Assembly (NCBI RefSeq): GCF_036884655.1
Contig: NC_088342.1
Location: 31,874,501-31,938,500 of the forward strand
Length of the DNA stretch: 64,000 bases
Source: Musa acuminata AAA Group
Lineage: Eukaryota > Streptophyta > Magnoliopsida > Zingiberales > Musaceae
Direction: 5' to 3'
Shown here: in pieces, positions 24,445-36,459 of the stretch
Layout of the letters: every line of letters starts with the position of its first letter
Position numbering within the stretch: position 1 is the first letter of the stretch
Made by a program: the position numbers and the translations under genes
Notes under the pieces: model-generated
Database searches by the model: none
What the model was told of the DNA's origin: nothing
What the model saw: the letters and a program-made list of their open reading frames with translations, nothing else

Positions 24445-25221
24445 TTATTTAATAAACTTATTAAGATTTAGTGTTCGAAGTTCAAGTTCATCATTGTTCT
24501 CAGCACTTGAGTCATCGCTCAAGTGGTATTCATTTGTCCGGAGTTCCAAATCCTTCCTATTCTTTGGAAGGTGGTTCAAGTGTTCATCGGGTTCAAAATG
24601 TTCCAAAAGTGTCATTTCATAGGTCATTAATGACCCGATTAATTCTTCTAATGGAAAATTATTTAAATTTTTTATCTCTTGTATTGCGGTTATTTTAGAA
24701 TCCCACTTTTTTGGAAGGGATCTTAAGATCTTGCTTACGAGATCAAAATTTGAAAAAGATTTACCAAGAACTCTTAGATTATTGACGATATCCGTGAAAC
24801 GGGTGTATATGTCGCCTATAGTCTCGCTTGGTTGCATTCGAAAAAGCTCAAAATTATGTAATAAAATATTAACTTTCGAGTCTTTGACTCTACTAGTTCC
24901 CTCGTGCGTGATTTCAAGTGTTCGCCAAATATCAAAAGTCGTTTCGTACGTAGAAATCCGATTGAACTCATTTTTGTCCAAAGCGCAAAATAAAGCATTC
25001 ATAGCCTTTGCGTTTAAAGAAAAATACTTCTTCTCCAAATCCGACCATTCATTCATCGGTTTAGAGGGAAGTTGAAAACCATTTTTAACAATATTCCATA
25101 AATCCAAATTCATAGAAATCAAGAAAACTCTCATTCGAGTTTTTCAATAAGTGTAGTCCAATCCATTAAACAACGGTGGACGAACAACTGATAAGCCCTC
25201 TTGAAAGCCATGAAGAGCCAT
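24445..25221 (-). pseudogene. Copia Gag (DUF4219/UBN2 type) with one early stop
   Basis: The start codon is at 25221. The conserved tryptophan codon of the DYTYWK motif has become TGA near 25148, and a second methionine at 25134 opens a 229-residue frame. Segments FDIWRTLEITHEGTSRVKDS and EELIGSLMTYEMT identify it as the same Gag type as in A and F. It ends at LNLNKFIK, earlier than the A/F version and without a zinc knuckle. Confidence 0.85.
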
Positions 25222-25271
25222 TTCTCTTAGGTGTAAATCTGAAATGAGAAATACTGGACTTTGATACCAAT

Positions 25272-26833
25272 TGTTAGGATCAATAGCACTAAGAGGGGGG
25301 GTGAATTAGTGCAGCGGATAAAAACGTCAACTTCGTCAAATCTCTCGTACGATAAAAATCGTTTCCGACGTAAAACTGATTTCGAAAACTTAACTTGAAA
25401 GAATATGTAAATGTATTGAAGGCAATAAGCTATTGAAGGGGTTTGCAGTAAGGTAATAGTAGGAAATAAAATGCAAATAAGAGAAGACGGGAGTTTATAG
25501 TGGTTCGGTCAATCGTGACCTACTTCCACTCCTCCGATTCTTCTTCCGTCGATGCCACCAACATCCACTAACGATATTCCTTTACTAGGCGAAGATCAAC
25601 CTCCTTCTTACACCCCTCTTCTCCTTTTACCAGGTTTAGGAGATAACCCTTACAAGCACTCACTCTCCTCTCTAAACAGAATTCTAACACTTAGAATTTA
25701 GAGGAGGGAAATTATAGAGATTGCAGCAGCGTTTTCTCTCTTTTAATCTCTTTGTGCTTATGTGTTTTAACCAGGGATGAGAGAGGTATTTATAGGCTTC
25801 AAGTTGATTCAAACTTGGAGCCTAAAAATATCTCATCCTGGGTTCCCCAAGCACGGGCGGTACCACCGCCCAGTGTCAATTTGACTGACACTATCCTAGG
25901 TGGTACCATCGCTTGGGACGGAGTGCTGGGTGGTACCACTGCCTAGATTGCTGGTACCATCGCCTGACACAACCTCGAAGACTGGGCCACGACGGTGAGT
26001 CTTCTTGGGGCACTGTTTTGGCTTCTTATTGGGCCCAACACAGTGATTACATGGGCCTAGCTGGACCCTAATTGGGTTGGCCTAAATTCAATCCCAATTA
26101 TATGCTAACTACGATTCCTAAGACATATTCTAAGCTAAATGAATCCCTATGTCAATTCTTCCAGCGAGCTTCCAACGATCTTCCGGCGAACCTCCGACGA
26201 ACTCTCGGCAATGTTCCGGTGGACTCCCGGCAAGCTCCTGGACTTCATGATGATCTTCTTGGTGAGTTTCAATGAGCTTCTCTGGCAAGCTTCGTGACTT
26301 CTCGGCTGGTTCTCGCAGAACTTCCGACGAACGTCTAGACTTCCGACGAACTCTCGAACTCCCAACGTGATCTTGATCTTGACTTCGGGACTTCATTTTG
26401 CTTCATGTCTTGCTATCGTAGTTAATCATGCACATGTAAAACATACTTCGATCTAGACAATTAATCCTAAGCATCTAATCAAGTTGTTCGGCATGTCATT
26501 GGTCCCTTGACGCTTCGTTCGATTCTTCGGCGCATCGTCCTCTCTTGCGGCCTATTGCCCATTTGGCCAGTTGACTCCGCAACTCCGATATCCTTGACGT
26601 AATCTCCGCTCTTCTTGGCCCAATGCTTGAATCCATGGCCCAAAGCCTTCTGTCAATACGTCTACTAATCCATCGGTCCGACGTCCAATCTTCTGACATA
26701 TTTCTCTGGCCCCACATGATTTTTCTTGCTTTAATTGTCTCATCCTGATCGAAGCATCCTACGTCACTCAAAACGCAGATTAAAACATAAACACATATTG
26801 ATTGGTTTCATCATCAAAATTCGAGATTCAACA
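25272..26833 (-). repeat. 5' LTR of element B
   Basis: 1562 bp from TGTTAGGATC to GATTCAACA on the plus strand. It has GGCGGTACCACCGCC palindromes at 25856-25975, TATTTATAGGC (minus-strand TATA box) at 25788-25795 and the degenerate TTCCGGCGA-type short repeat array at 26150-26360. Confidence 0.88.
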
Positions 26834-28469
26834 AACTCCCCCTATCAACATGCCATAATTTCAATCATGAATTATATGCAATACATCATATCATTACTTA
26901 CATCATAAGTTCAAGTATTATATCTAAACCATCATACATAATAAAATTTCATTATACCATGCATGATCATCATAACTTTTCATTGTATGTGTCATCATAA
27001 TATCATGAGTATTTCATGCATAATTTCGTATCATCATCATAACTTCTCCCCCTTTCTCATCAATAAAAAGGAGAAAAGTACAACTAGCAAAATTTTGAAA
27101 TATGCTAAGATAGCATGTTTTGAACATACAAGCTAAGAAGTTTTTGAGATATAAAAAATAGGAAAATTTTTACTTCTCTTGATGTGTAAGATAGCATATT
27201 TGCTTTTCTTTACTATGTTCAAGTTAGTAAGTTTTTTAAAAAGAACGTAAGATAGTAAATAGTAAGTTTTACATTATTTTAGAACATGCAAGCTAACAAG
27301 TTGGCAAGCATTACTTCTCTTTAAAGTATGAAGGCTAGTAAGTTTTGCTTCTCTTGAGATGAGTAAGCTAGCACTTTTCTCTTGAGATGTGCAAGATAAC
27401 AAGTTTCTACTTCTTTGAAATATGCAACCTAGCAATTTTGGTTTCTTTTGCAATGTGCAAGCTAGTAATTTTTACTTCCTTTTTGTAAGATAGCAAGTTT
27501 TCTATCCTTGAAATGTGCAAGCTAGCAATTTTTCTTTTTTTTTGTGATATGCAAGCTAGCAAGATTTTCTCCCCCTTTGTTATTGTTAAAAAGAAGTGAA
27601 GAATATAATAGTGTAATTTTTCTCTTTTTTACATCAATGATTCAATCATATTATGAGATATGCAAATCAGAAATACAAGGCAATTCTACATAATGAAAAT
27701 CATGTCAAGAAAGATATAATATCAAAGATCATATGAATACCAAAAGACATGATTCATTTTAATCTCATTTTAAAAAATAAAAAGAAATCTTAGGAGATCA
27801 AATAGTAAAAGATCTTCAAAATAAATTTGAAGTCATGAGTTTTGAGAAGTCATGAGAAAAAATCATGATTCATTTTATTAAATATTATCTTTAACAAAAT
27901 GAAAGAATCATATGGGAATAAAAAGTAAGAGATCTTGATTCATATAAAAAAATCTCAATTCCAAGAATTCAAGATCATGATTTAGATTAAACTTCTCTTT
28001 TGTAAATAACAAAAAGAAACATAGGAGATCAAATTGTAAAATATCTTGATTCATGCATAAGAAATCTTTAATCATCAAGATCATGATTTGGATAAAACTC
28101 ATTTAAATTTAAATCATCAAAATCATTTTCATAGTTCAAGAGATTCATAAAAAATAACATAAATAGATTCATTAATCTTTTTTCGAAAGATTTGATAAGC
28201 TTTTAGGGATAGAGACATTCTCAAGAATAATGCATTCCCCCCTTTTTTATTTCAGTTTAAGTGATTAATTTTATATAAGCATGCATCATCGTTTAAAACC
28301 GAAAATTCAAATTTCATCATAAAAATCATCAATATCAATAAACCATAAATCACAAAAATCATCATCACATCAAATCATCATACATAATTAAATCATTACA
28401 TCATATTTCATTAAACATAAAGTATTTTCAATCAATATCATTTTGATTCGGCTAGTGAGCTTTGTGAAG
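26834..28469 (-). other. Non-coding interior of element C
   Basis: AT-rich sequence with repeated GCAAGCTAGCAA-type words and minus-strand polypurine tracts (TTCTCCCCCTTTCTC at about 27045, TCTCCCCCTTTGTT at about 27570 on the plus strand). No coding frame was recognised. Confidence 0.7.
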
Positions 28470-30069
28470 TATATTGGATCTTTGGTCATAAGCCTTCAGC
28501 ATCTACTATCAAAATTTTATTTTTACTCCTAGCTTTCGATTGTAGAGTTATCTACAAGAAAGGTGGGTTTGCTATGGGTACCTATTTGACTTTGGATCCC
28601 TCATGTTTAGATCTACCTATCTTAATTTTTGACATAAGGTCATTTATGGTTCCTTTAGGAACCCAAACCAATTTATATGAGTCATACTTTTTAAATAAAC
28701 ATTTAGAAGCAAAATAACTACATCTACCACAAAAATTACATATAATATTAGGGGTAACATACAATATGAGTCCTTTAACAAAAGTAGTTAGTTTTTGTTG
28801 AGTGTAGTTACACACAAAGTCGATTCCTTCATTTCTACGAACATGACCCTTATTGGCAAGATCATATTTAAACATTTTCCTTCTTAAGTAAGTCCAACCT
28901 TTCACACTTAGTGCAAGGAGTTAACATGTAATTATTATGCTTATTTTTTAATTTTTAAAATTCACTAGCAAGAGAAGCATGATCCTTTTTTAACAACTTA
29001 TATTTTTTACCAACTAGTTTACATTCATCAAACAAATCATGAAAGGTATTAAGAAATTCATCGTAAGGTAAATAAGATTTGTTTGAGCCACTTACCTCAT
29101 CGTTGAGAGCCATTAAGGTATAGTTCACCATCTCACCTTTGTTGGTTTGCTCCTCGTCTTCGGATGTACTCAATTCATCCCATGTCACCTTGAATATTTT
29201 CTTCTTCTTTGGCAATTTCTTCTTTAGTTTTGTATACTCATCTTTGGAGTGCCTAGCTTCTTGTGTTTATACAAGTGGTTGTGTTCAGATTTAGTTCATT
29301 TTTAGACTCTTGTTTTATGAACATTTTAAATTTACTTGTGAGGAGTTCAAAGTCATCATCACTTGAGCTTTTGCTCGAGTTGTATTCTTTTATTCTAAAT
29401 GACAAATCCTTCCTATTCTTTAGAAGATTATTCTCAAGTTTATCATGTGCTATATACGTCATTTTATAGGCCATCAAAGACCAGATAAGTTCTTCAAGTA
29501 GAAAGCTATTTAGGTCCTTTACTACTTGTATTGCTATTACTTTAGGATTCCAACTTTTTGGAAGGGATCTTAATATCTTGTTAATAAGTTCAAAATTAGA
29601 AAAAATTTTACTAAGTACTTTTAGACCATTGACGACATCCGTAAAATGGGTGTACACATCTCTAATGGTCTCACTTAGTTTCATATGAAACAATTCAAAA
29701 TCATGTATCAAAAGATTAATTTTAAAATCTTAAACTCTACTTATGCCTACAAGTGTGATTTCAAGTGTGTGCCAAATATTTTGTGTAGTTTCACATATAG
29801 AAACACGATTAAATTTATTTTTGTCTAAAATACAAAATAGAGCGTTCATAGCTCTAGCATTTAAAGAAAAAAATCTTGTTCTCCAAATCATTTCATTTGT
29901 TCATTGGCTTAGAAGATTTTTGAAAGCCAAGTTTAACAACATTCCATAAATTGAAATCCATAGAAAGAAAGAAAACTATCATACGAGTTTTTCAATATGT
30001 GTAGTCCGTCCCATTGAACATAGGAGGACGAGTGATAGAGTGACCCTCTAGATTGTTGGTAAAAGCTAT
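28470..30069 (-). pseudogene. Broken copia gag with start of protease (element C)
   Basis: Gag remnants are spread over several frames: the capsid region (about 29253-30069, start codon mutated to ATA at 30069), an acidic linker with LFDECKLVGKKYKLLKKD (28955-29215) and a zinc-knuckle relic CNFCGRCSYFASKC (28582-28905) in which the histidine has become tyrosine. A decayed protease start (DSRC...RLMT in place of DSGCSRHMT) lies near 28490-28520, then pol is absent. Many stops and shifts show it is old. Confidence 0.8.
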
Positions 30070-30117
30070 TCTCTTGGGTGTTAAACTAATTGAGAAAAAC
30101 TTGACTCTGAAATCAAC

Positions 30118-30922
30118 TATTATGACCGAAATCGACAATAAGAGGAGGGAGTGAATTAGTGCTTACGTAAAAATTACGTCGATTTGAAACTCGTTCAATG
30201 TAGAAAAATTGTTTTGATAAAGCCTATATTGGAAAGTGTTTAAGCTTGACTTAGAGTAGATGTAAAGTGAAGTGAGTAACTAAGTAAGCAATAAAAGTAA
30301 GCAGTAAAGGGAAAGAGCACATCGGATTTATAGTGGTTCGATCATTGTGACCTACATCCACTCCTGATTCCTCTTCACTCGAGGCCATCGGCTTCCACTA
30401 CTAATCTTCTTTCCAATGGGCGAAGATCAACTATCCATATAACTCTTTCTCATTTTCACAGTCTCAGGAGAGAACCTTTACACTTCTCTCGTTTAGATCT
30501 CAATCCTCCATTATAAATATTCTAAACCTAGGAGGAAGAGACTCACTAACTTTAAAGAGATTATAGCACTTTTTTCTTAAGTATGTTTTTCCCTTTTTCT
30601 ACTCAATTTCATGTTCTTCCAAGCAAAAATAACTAGGGTATTTATAGACCCCAAATGGCTTAAAAAATGAAGCTAAAAAATGTCTCTTCTTGGGTTTCCC
30701 AAGTCTTGACAGTACCACCACTTGTGTTGAGTAGTACCATTGCTTGCTGCACTGATATTGGGCGGTACCACCGCTCAGACTGGTGGTACCACTACCTGAC
30801 ACAGTTTGGGAGACTGTGTCTAAGTGGTACCACTACTTGACAGCTTGAAAAAGTGTGGTCTTGACTTGTCTAGCTCATAGGTGGTTCCACCTAACCTTGG
30901 GTCACTGAATGGGTCTTCCACT
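30118..30922 (-). repeat. 5' LTR of element C, truncated
   Basis: Starts TATTATGACCG where relatives have TGTTAGGATCG. It contains the usual GGTTCGATCATTGTGACC block, TATTTATAGACC (30639) and GGCGGTACCACCGC palindromes near 30710-30840. It is broken at 30922, where the LTR of D begins with a clean TGTTAGGATC. Confidence 0.78.
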
Positions 30923-31220
30923 TGTTAGGATCAAGTCGGCACTTGGGGGGGGGGTTGTGAATTAGTGCTTTTGGAGAACTACGTTGATCGTGAAAATTCA
31001 TATGATAAAAATATATTGGAAAGACGTTTAAGCTTAAAGATGTTCGTAGGAGAGTGATGAAGATGTAAAATAGTTTCAAAGTAAATAAATAGCAAAGAAG
31101 AGTAGGCACACCAATTTTATAGTAGTTCAATCATCGTAACCTACGTCCATTCCCGATTACTCCTCCGTTGAGGCCAACGGCATCCACTAATGATCTTCCT
31201 TCAATGGGTGAAGACCAACT
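30923..31220 (-). mobile_element. Element D: Sirevirus-type LTR fragment
   Basis: About 300 bp matching the terminal part of the same LTR superfamily: TGTTAGGATCAAGTCGGCAC, a G10 run, GTGAATTAGTGC, and the GTAACCTACGTCC block. It stops at GAAGACCAACT, where other LTRs continue, and different sequence (X) follows. It is probably cut by X rather than complete. Confidence 0.7.
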
Positions 31221-32365
31221 TGCTCATCATAGGTGCCCTATAAGCCAATCACATGAGTGATGACAAGTGTGACTTGAAACATAGTATTTTTGCTTATTTT
31301 TATTATTATTTGATATTTTATCACTTTATATTTCTTATTGCTTCAATATATTATGATGTCCATGGATCTATGCAATAGGAATCTTATCGTAATGAGATCA
31401 CGATAATGAGACCGATTTACCTTTAAACACAGATCCTAAATAATCTCAATCATAGGTAACTCGAGAGGGACATCGAGATAACTAGACAAACTGATATGTT
31501 GTATACCTGTTCATATGATGGATGCAGTTAGTCTCATTGTTGCTCATGTGGGGATACTAGGGATATAGTACAGGTGGTCATTGAAGAATGAGTTTATTGA
31601 TTTATCCACTTACGCAATGCTAGATGGTTGATGATGACTTATTGTCAAACAACGATTTCGTAGCCTCAGTGGTATATTTGGTCCTTAGACTTGAGATACT
31701 AAAGATGTCTTGTAGGAGTACTCTACTTTTTAATATCGGACTTATAGGTTTGGAGGTTTCAAATCTAGCACAACCGGTCATCGGGAGTGGTAGCCAACCT
31801 TACGAGGACTATTGAGTATCGATAGAGGATCATCCGCTCTCGATGTCATGAGAGGAATATCTCATGTGTTCTTGCTAAAACAAATATCTAGCTAGGGTCA
31901 TTCGGATTTAGAGAGTAAGAGTTCTCCGGAAGAATCCGATTAGAGCGAGACTCGAGTAAAAACCATATAGTTCTAACAGTACCATGCCCGTTATATGGTC
32001 TCTGGGATATTAGATGGATGAGTGACTATCTGTATACGATAATTGATGATAGATATGTCCAATAGATTAAATTCCCCTATATCATCTTGGGACTACGACG
32101 TAGTGGCCTAATACGTCTATAGTTGATTAGTCGAGTAAATTGTTATAGAGATAATAATTTATTGAGCTAGAAGGAGTTCTGATAGATATGACTCATAGCT
32201 AGCTCAATATTGGGCCTAAAGGGTCACACACATATAGTAGGCATTGCAATGAGTAGAGGTTCAGATATGAGATATCCACCGGAGCATCTATCTTATTGGA
32301 TATCCAATAAGTCCTAGAATTATTAGATCCTATGGATGAGATCCAATAAGAGCCAATGAGAGATT
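31221..32365. mobile_element. Unidentified repeat X
   Basis: About 1.1 kb unlike the flanking LTRs, more balanced in base composition and without a credible protein. It carries a perfect 20-bp palindrome CTTATTGGATATCCAATAAG at 32292-32311 and further ATCCAATAAGAGCC words near its right edge. Position, length and lack of coding suggest an LTR or LTR fragment of another family. Both edges are set by neighbours, so true ends are unknown. Confidence 0.5.
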
Positions 32366-33684
32366 TGTTAGGATCAAGAGCAACACTAAGAGGGGGGGTG
32401 AATTAGTGCGATGGAAAAATCATCAGTTTTGTAAGATATTTGTTTGTTTAAAACCAATCTCGAAAAGTACTTGACTTTAGAGTACATGAACTAGCAATTA
32501 AATTAGAAAATAATAGCAATAATAAAAAGTAGAATGGGAATGAGCATACTAGAATTTATAATGGTTTGGTTATTGTGACCTACATCCACTTATGATTCCT
32601 CCTCCGTCAAGGTTATCAACGTCCATTAATGGTCTTCCTTTAATGAGAGAAGACCAACCACCCTCTTTACAGCACTTTCTCTTTTTCATGGGTTTAGGAG
32701 ATAACCCTTACAAGCCTTACACCTCTCTTGAATGATCACAAGACTTAGAAAGGGAGGAGGAGAACTCTTAGCACTTTTACAACACTTAAAACCCCAATAC
32801 TTTAAAATATTGTTCACACTTTTTGGTTCCCTTTCATGCAGAAAAGGGTGAGGTATTTATAGGCCCCAATAGATTTAGAATTGGAGTCAAAAAGTGTCAT
32901 ATCCCTGGATTTCAAGATACTGACGGTACCACCACCATTATTGGGTGATACCACTGCCTATAGAATGATACTAGGTGGTACCACCACTCAGTCTGGGTAG
33001 TACAATCGCCTGACAGAGCTCGGAGATCGAGCTTTGGCGGTACCACCACCTAACAAGGTAGTACTACTATATGACAATATTAACTACTAGTGGTACTACC
33101 ACTCACTTTGGGCAGTACCACCGCCCAAACCACTTAGGAGACTGAGTCCTAGGCGGTGCCATCGTTGGCTGTGGCTTCAAGTGCTGAATGAGTTATTCAA
33201 CTGGCCCAATTCAGCCCCGTTAAGGGCTCAATTGGCCTCTAACTAAGTTAGTAGGATTATCTCCCAATCCTAACTCAACTTAAGGTATAACTATGATAAT
33301 TTAAGATATTATCTAAGAAATCTTGGTCCGTTATATCAATTGTTCTTCCAGCTAACTTCTTGGTGAACTTCCGGTGAACTTCTCGGCGAGCTTCTAGCGA
33401 ACTTCTTGGCAAACTCCCGATGAACTCTCAATAGACTCCTGATGAACTCTCAGCAAACTCCCGATGAACTCTTGGTGAGCTCCTAACAAATTCTCAGCTA
33501 GCTTCCGACGAACCACCGGCACATAGTCCGAATCTTCGATGTATCGTCCGATATTTGACTTCGGCACAACATATGCTTTATGCCTTACCACTATCATAGT
33601 TAATCTTACACACTTATCTCAATATATATATTAGATCAAACAATTTGACCAATTGATTTCATCATCAAAATCTGAGATTCAATA
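32366..33684 (-). repeat. 3' LTR of element E
   Basis: 1319 bp, TGTTAGGATC to GATTCAATA (final CA changed to TA). GGTACCACC palindrome relatives at 32930-33130, TATTTATAGGCCCC near 32853, and a degenerate array of GAACTTCCGGTGA/GAACTCTCAGCAA units at 33345-33510. Confidence 0.82.
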
Positions 33685-34889
33685 ATCTCTCCCTTTTAGA
33701 TGATAACAATTAATTGATAACGGAGTTAACCTTAATTTCCCCTATCTATATGCCATACTTGTAAAAAGAGACTCTTGAATTCAAAGCCTTTGAATTCGAG
33801 CATCAAACTAATAAGATACATGCATTTAAAGCTTATTGACATACTCATCATGATATTAGTCATGATTTATCATCTCAAAATACGATACCACGTATTTTAT
33901 CACAACGAAAATGATGTCAAGGCATGACATCCATTTTCAAGTCCAATTATCGAATGATGATAGACAATCATCATTTTCACGTATGATATAAACTTCAAAT
34001 ATGAAATTTAGCAAGATTCAAATTTCAAGTTTGATACAAGATAACAATTCATCAATCCTAGGCATGATACCAATTGTAAGTAGGAAATTAAGCATGATAA
34101 GTTCGACATCTCATCATAATGCTAGACATTCATCATTTTAATACGAAATAAAGCAAGATTTTAATAATAAAATATTTTCAAGTATCCATGCTATATTATG
34201 ATGCATTTCAAGCATTCATGATACATTCATAATGATTCATGATATATTTTAAACATTCATAATGTCAAGTTGTCATCAATTTGTCATATTTCTCCCCCTT
34301 TGTCATCAACAAAAAGGAAGTGGTTAATCATTTGAAGTAAAAATTTTACTTATTGCGATAGGATTCTTCTTGAAAGGAAAAAGAGAAGGAAAAGTCCATG
34401 AATAGTGCATTTATCAAGAAGAATTGAGATATTAAAAGTTCATGAATAATACAAGGAGAAACAATGAATGATTGAAAATTCATTTCATCAAGAGAGATTC
34501 ACAATAAGAGCTAAAGATGTATCATTTCATGATATAGAATTTGTGAATGTTCTTTATGAAAGAAAAAATCATGAATAAAATTCGTGAAAGTTGTTTCTAT
34601 CAAATGAATTTCTGATCTTTGCAAAAGTTTGTAAGTTAAGAAAATTTGTTTCTCATTAAAAAAAAATACATAGTGAAATTCGTGAGAGATGTATTTGTCA
34701 ATAAAATCCATGAGTGACATGATTAAGTATATCAAAAATCATTAAGTGATGAACCAAGGGTATGAAGTAAATTAGATACCAAGTTAAGAGGAAGATAAAA
34801 ACGAAATAAATTCATGAAAGCTCCATTCATGAAATAAATTAAGAGGAAGATAGTTTGGAAAAGAAATACAACAAACACATGCATTTGGA
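33685..34889 (-). other. Non-coding interior of element E, 3' side
   Basis: AT-rich, no coding frame. Minus-strand polypurine signals appear as ATCTCTCCCTTTTAG (33685) and TTTCTCCCCCTTTGTC (about 34289) on the plus strand. It ends at the F insertion point TTGGA. Confidence 0.7.
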
Positions 34890-35699
34890 TGTTGAATCTC
34901 GGATTTTGATGATGAAACTAATTGATTGTGTTTAAATGTTTGACTACATTTTGAGTGATACAGGTCTACTCGATCAGGATTAGACAATTAACGCAGGAGG
35001 AATTGACGTTGCGTCGGAGGAGATCACGTCAGGATATTGGATGGCAGAAGGCTTCGGGCGTCGGGCATCGGGCCAAGAGCGGAATTGCGCCAAGGATATC
35101 GGCATTGTGGAGTTCAACCGCCGATTGGGCAACAAGCCGCAAGAGAGGACGATGCGCCGAAGAATCGGACGAAGCGCCAACCAATGACGTGCCGAGCAAC
35201 AGAATGTCAATTCGCTTTATAATAATTGTCTAGATCGGAGTAGAGTTTTGGTTTGTGTGTGCAGGATTAACTACGATAACCAAAAAAACACAAAGCGAGA
35301 ATACCGGAGTCAAGCTCGATGGACGTTTAAGAGACCGAAGAATCATCGGAGATGCTGCCGGAACCATCCGAGAAGAAATCGGGAACGTGTTGGAAGTTCG
35401 CCGAAGAAATCGTCGGAGGCTCGCGGAGATCACCAAGAAGGCTCGGCTACTCGTTAAAGTCATCATAAAGATTGGGAGCTTGCAGGGAGTCCGTCGGAAG
35501 AGTTCGTCGGAAAAGCTCGCCGGAACAAGACTCGACGTTCGCGGTTAAAAAACTTGCTTAGGATGTTTTTTTTATGTAGTTCACCTGTAATTAGGATTAG
35601 GATTAAGAGATAATCCTATATCCTGGTTAGGGGCCAACTGGGGCCAAAATCAGATTTGGTTTGGGCGAAAAATAAGCCAAACCAATGAATCGGAAAGTC

Positions 35700-35850
35700 A
35701 GGCGGTGGAACCGCCTGGCTGGGCGGTGGCACCGCCCAGCACCCGAGTGCTGGGCGGTGACACCTCCTTGGCTGGGCGGTGGCACCGCCCAGCACCCGAA
35801 CGCTGGGCGGTGGCACCGCCTGGCTGGGCGGTGGAACCGCCAGCACCGGG
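35700..35850. repeat. GC-rich palindrome array in the F 5' LTR
   Basis: Two perfect 23-bp palindromes with 11-bp arms around one central base (GCTGGGCGGTG-G-CACCGCCCAGC) at 35718-35740 and 35771-35793, joined by spacers GCACCCGA and CGCTGGGC. Further GGCGGTGGAACCGCC and GGCGGTGGCACCGCC units lie at each side. The copy in the 3' LTR is 41443-41593. Confidence 0.92.
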
Positions 35851-35903
35851 AACCCTAAGAGAATTCAAATTTTGGAGCCCAAAATTTGAATCCTCTTGAG
35901 GCC

Positions 35904-35911
35904 TATAAATA
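35904..35911 (+). promoter_or_regulatory. TATA box of the F 5' LTR
   Basis: TATAAATA in GGCCTATAAATACCCC, about 55 bases after the palindrome array; the 3' LTR copy is at 41647-41654. The same spacing is seen in A. Confidence 0.75.
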
Positions 35912-36411
35912 CCCCTCAAATCTCAGCTGAGGTTACAACTTTTGAGAAGCATTTTGATTGAGAGAAAAGTCTTAGAAAGTCTTAGCAAGTCTTGTTTTCA
36001 ATTTGCTAGAGAGTTCTCCTCCTTCTTTCTTATTGAAAATTTGTAAGAGGTTGAGCTGCTTGTAAAAGGTTGTAAGAGGGGTGTTTACCCTTCCATTTCA
36101 AGAGACTTGCTAGTGGAAGGTGGGAGCCTCATCGAAGAGGGGCCTCGCAAGTGGAGTAGGTCATTTGACCGAACCACTCTAAAAATCGGCGTAATCTCTG
36201 GTTTGCTTTTTATTATTGTCATTTACATTACTGCAAATCTTCTTACTGCTTTAGTTCCTTATTACTCTTGCTGCGCAACTTTAAGAATACGCCTTCAAGT
36301 TAAATTTCTCAAGTTTCGTTCTTAACGTACGAAAGATTTTATTAAAATCGAAGTTTTAATCCGCTGCACTAATTCACCCCCCCCTCTTAGTGCCGCTCCG
36401 ATCCTAACAAG

Positions 36412-36423
36412 TGGTATCAGAGC
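36412..36423 (+). promoter_or_regulatory. Primer-binding site of element F
   Basis: TGGTATCAGAGC, continuing CACG, two bases after the LTR end. It matches the complement of the initiator methionine tRNA 3' end. Confidence 0.92.
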
Positions 36424-36459
36424 CACGTTTTTCTACCTTGGTTTAACACCCAAATAGAA

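Larger units (their letters stand above)
11435..26833 (-). mobile_element. Element B: gag-only Sirevirus-type element, inserted in C, split by A
   Basis: Flanked by exact 5-bp duplications AACTC at 11430-11434 and 26834-26838. The 3' LTR is 11435-11534 plus 19899-21318 (A is inserted in it), the internal part 21319-25271 and the 5' LTR 25272-26833. A primer site (TTGGTATCAAAGTCC on the minus strand) abuts the 5' LTR. The gag is almost open, but there is no integrase or reverse transcriptase, so B needed a helper to move. Confidence 0.88.
10138..30922 (-). mobile_element. Element C: Sirevirus-type copia element, interrupted by B and cut at right by D
   Basis: Minus-strand element. Its 3' LTR is 10138-11379, its internal part is 11380-11434 plus 26834-30117 (B lies between), and its 5' LTR begins at 30118 and is cut at 30922 where element D begins. 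The internal part holds a broken gag and a trace of protease but no integrase or reverse transcriptase. The joint across B is clean: the polypurine-side sequence stops at AACTC (11434) and resumes at AACTCCCCCTATCA (26834). Confidence 0.8.
34890..36409 (+). repeat. 5' LTR of element F
   Basis: Runs from TGTTGAATCTCGG to GATCCTAACA. Order: CpG-rich block (35000-35190), short degenerate repeats (35385-35540), palindrome array (35700-35850), TATA box at 35904, and a C8 run next to CTCTTAGTGCC near the end. No minisatellite like that of A. Confidence 0.95.

Noticed and set aside
35700..35850. Regular palindromic repeats resembling a CRISPR array
   Set aside because: Spacers are themselves repeated and short, and the array sits in an LTR of a plant retrotransposon, duplicated 5743 bases away.
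35248..35919. Open frames repeated at 35000-36325 and again at 40700-42068
   Set aside because: They are the two LTR copies of F read in several frames; no protein family is recognisable, and the DNA explanation is sufficient.
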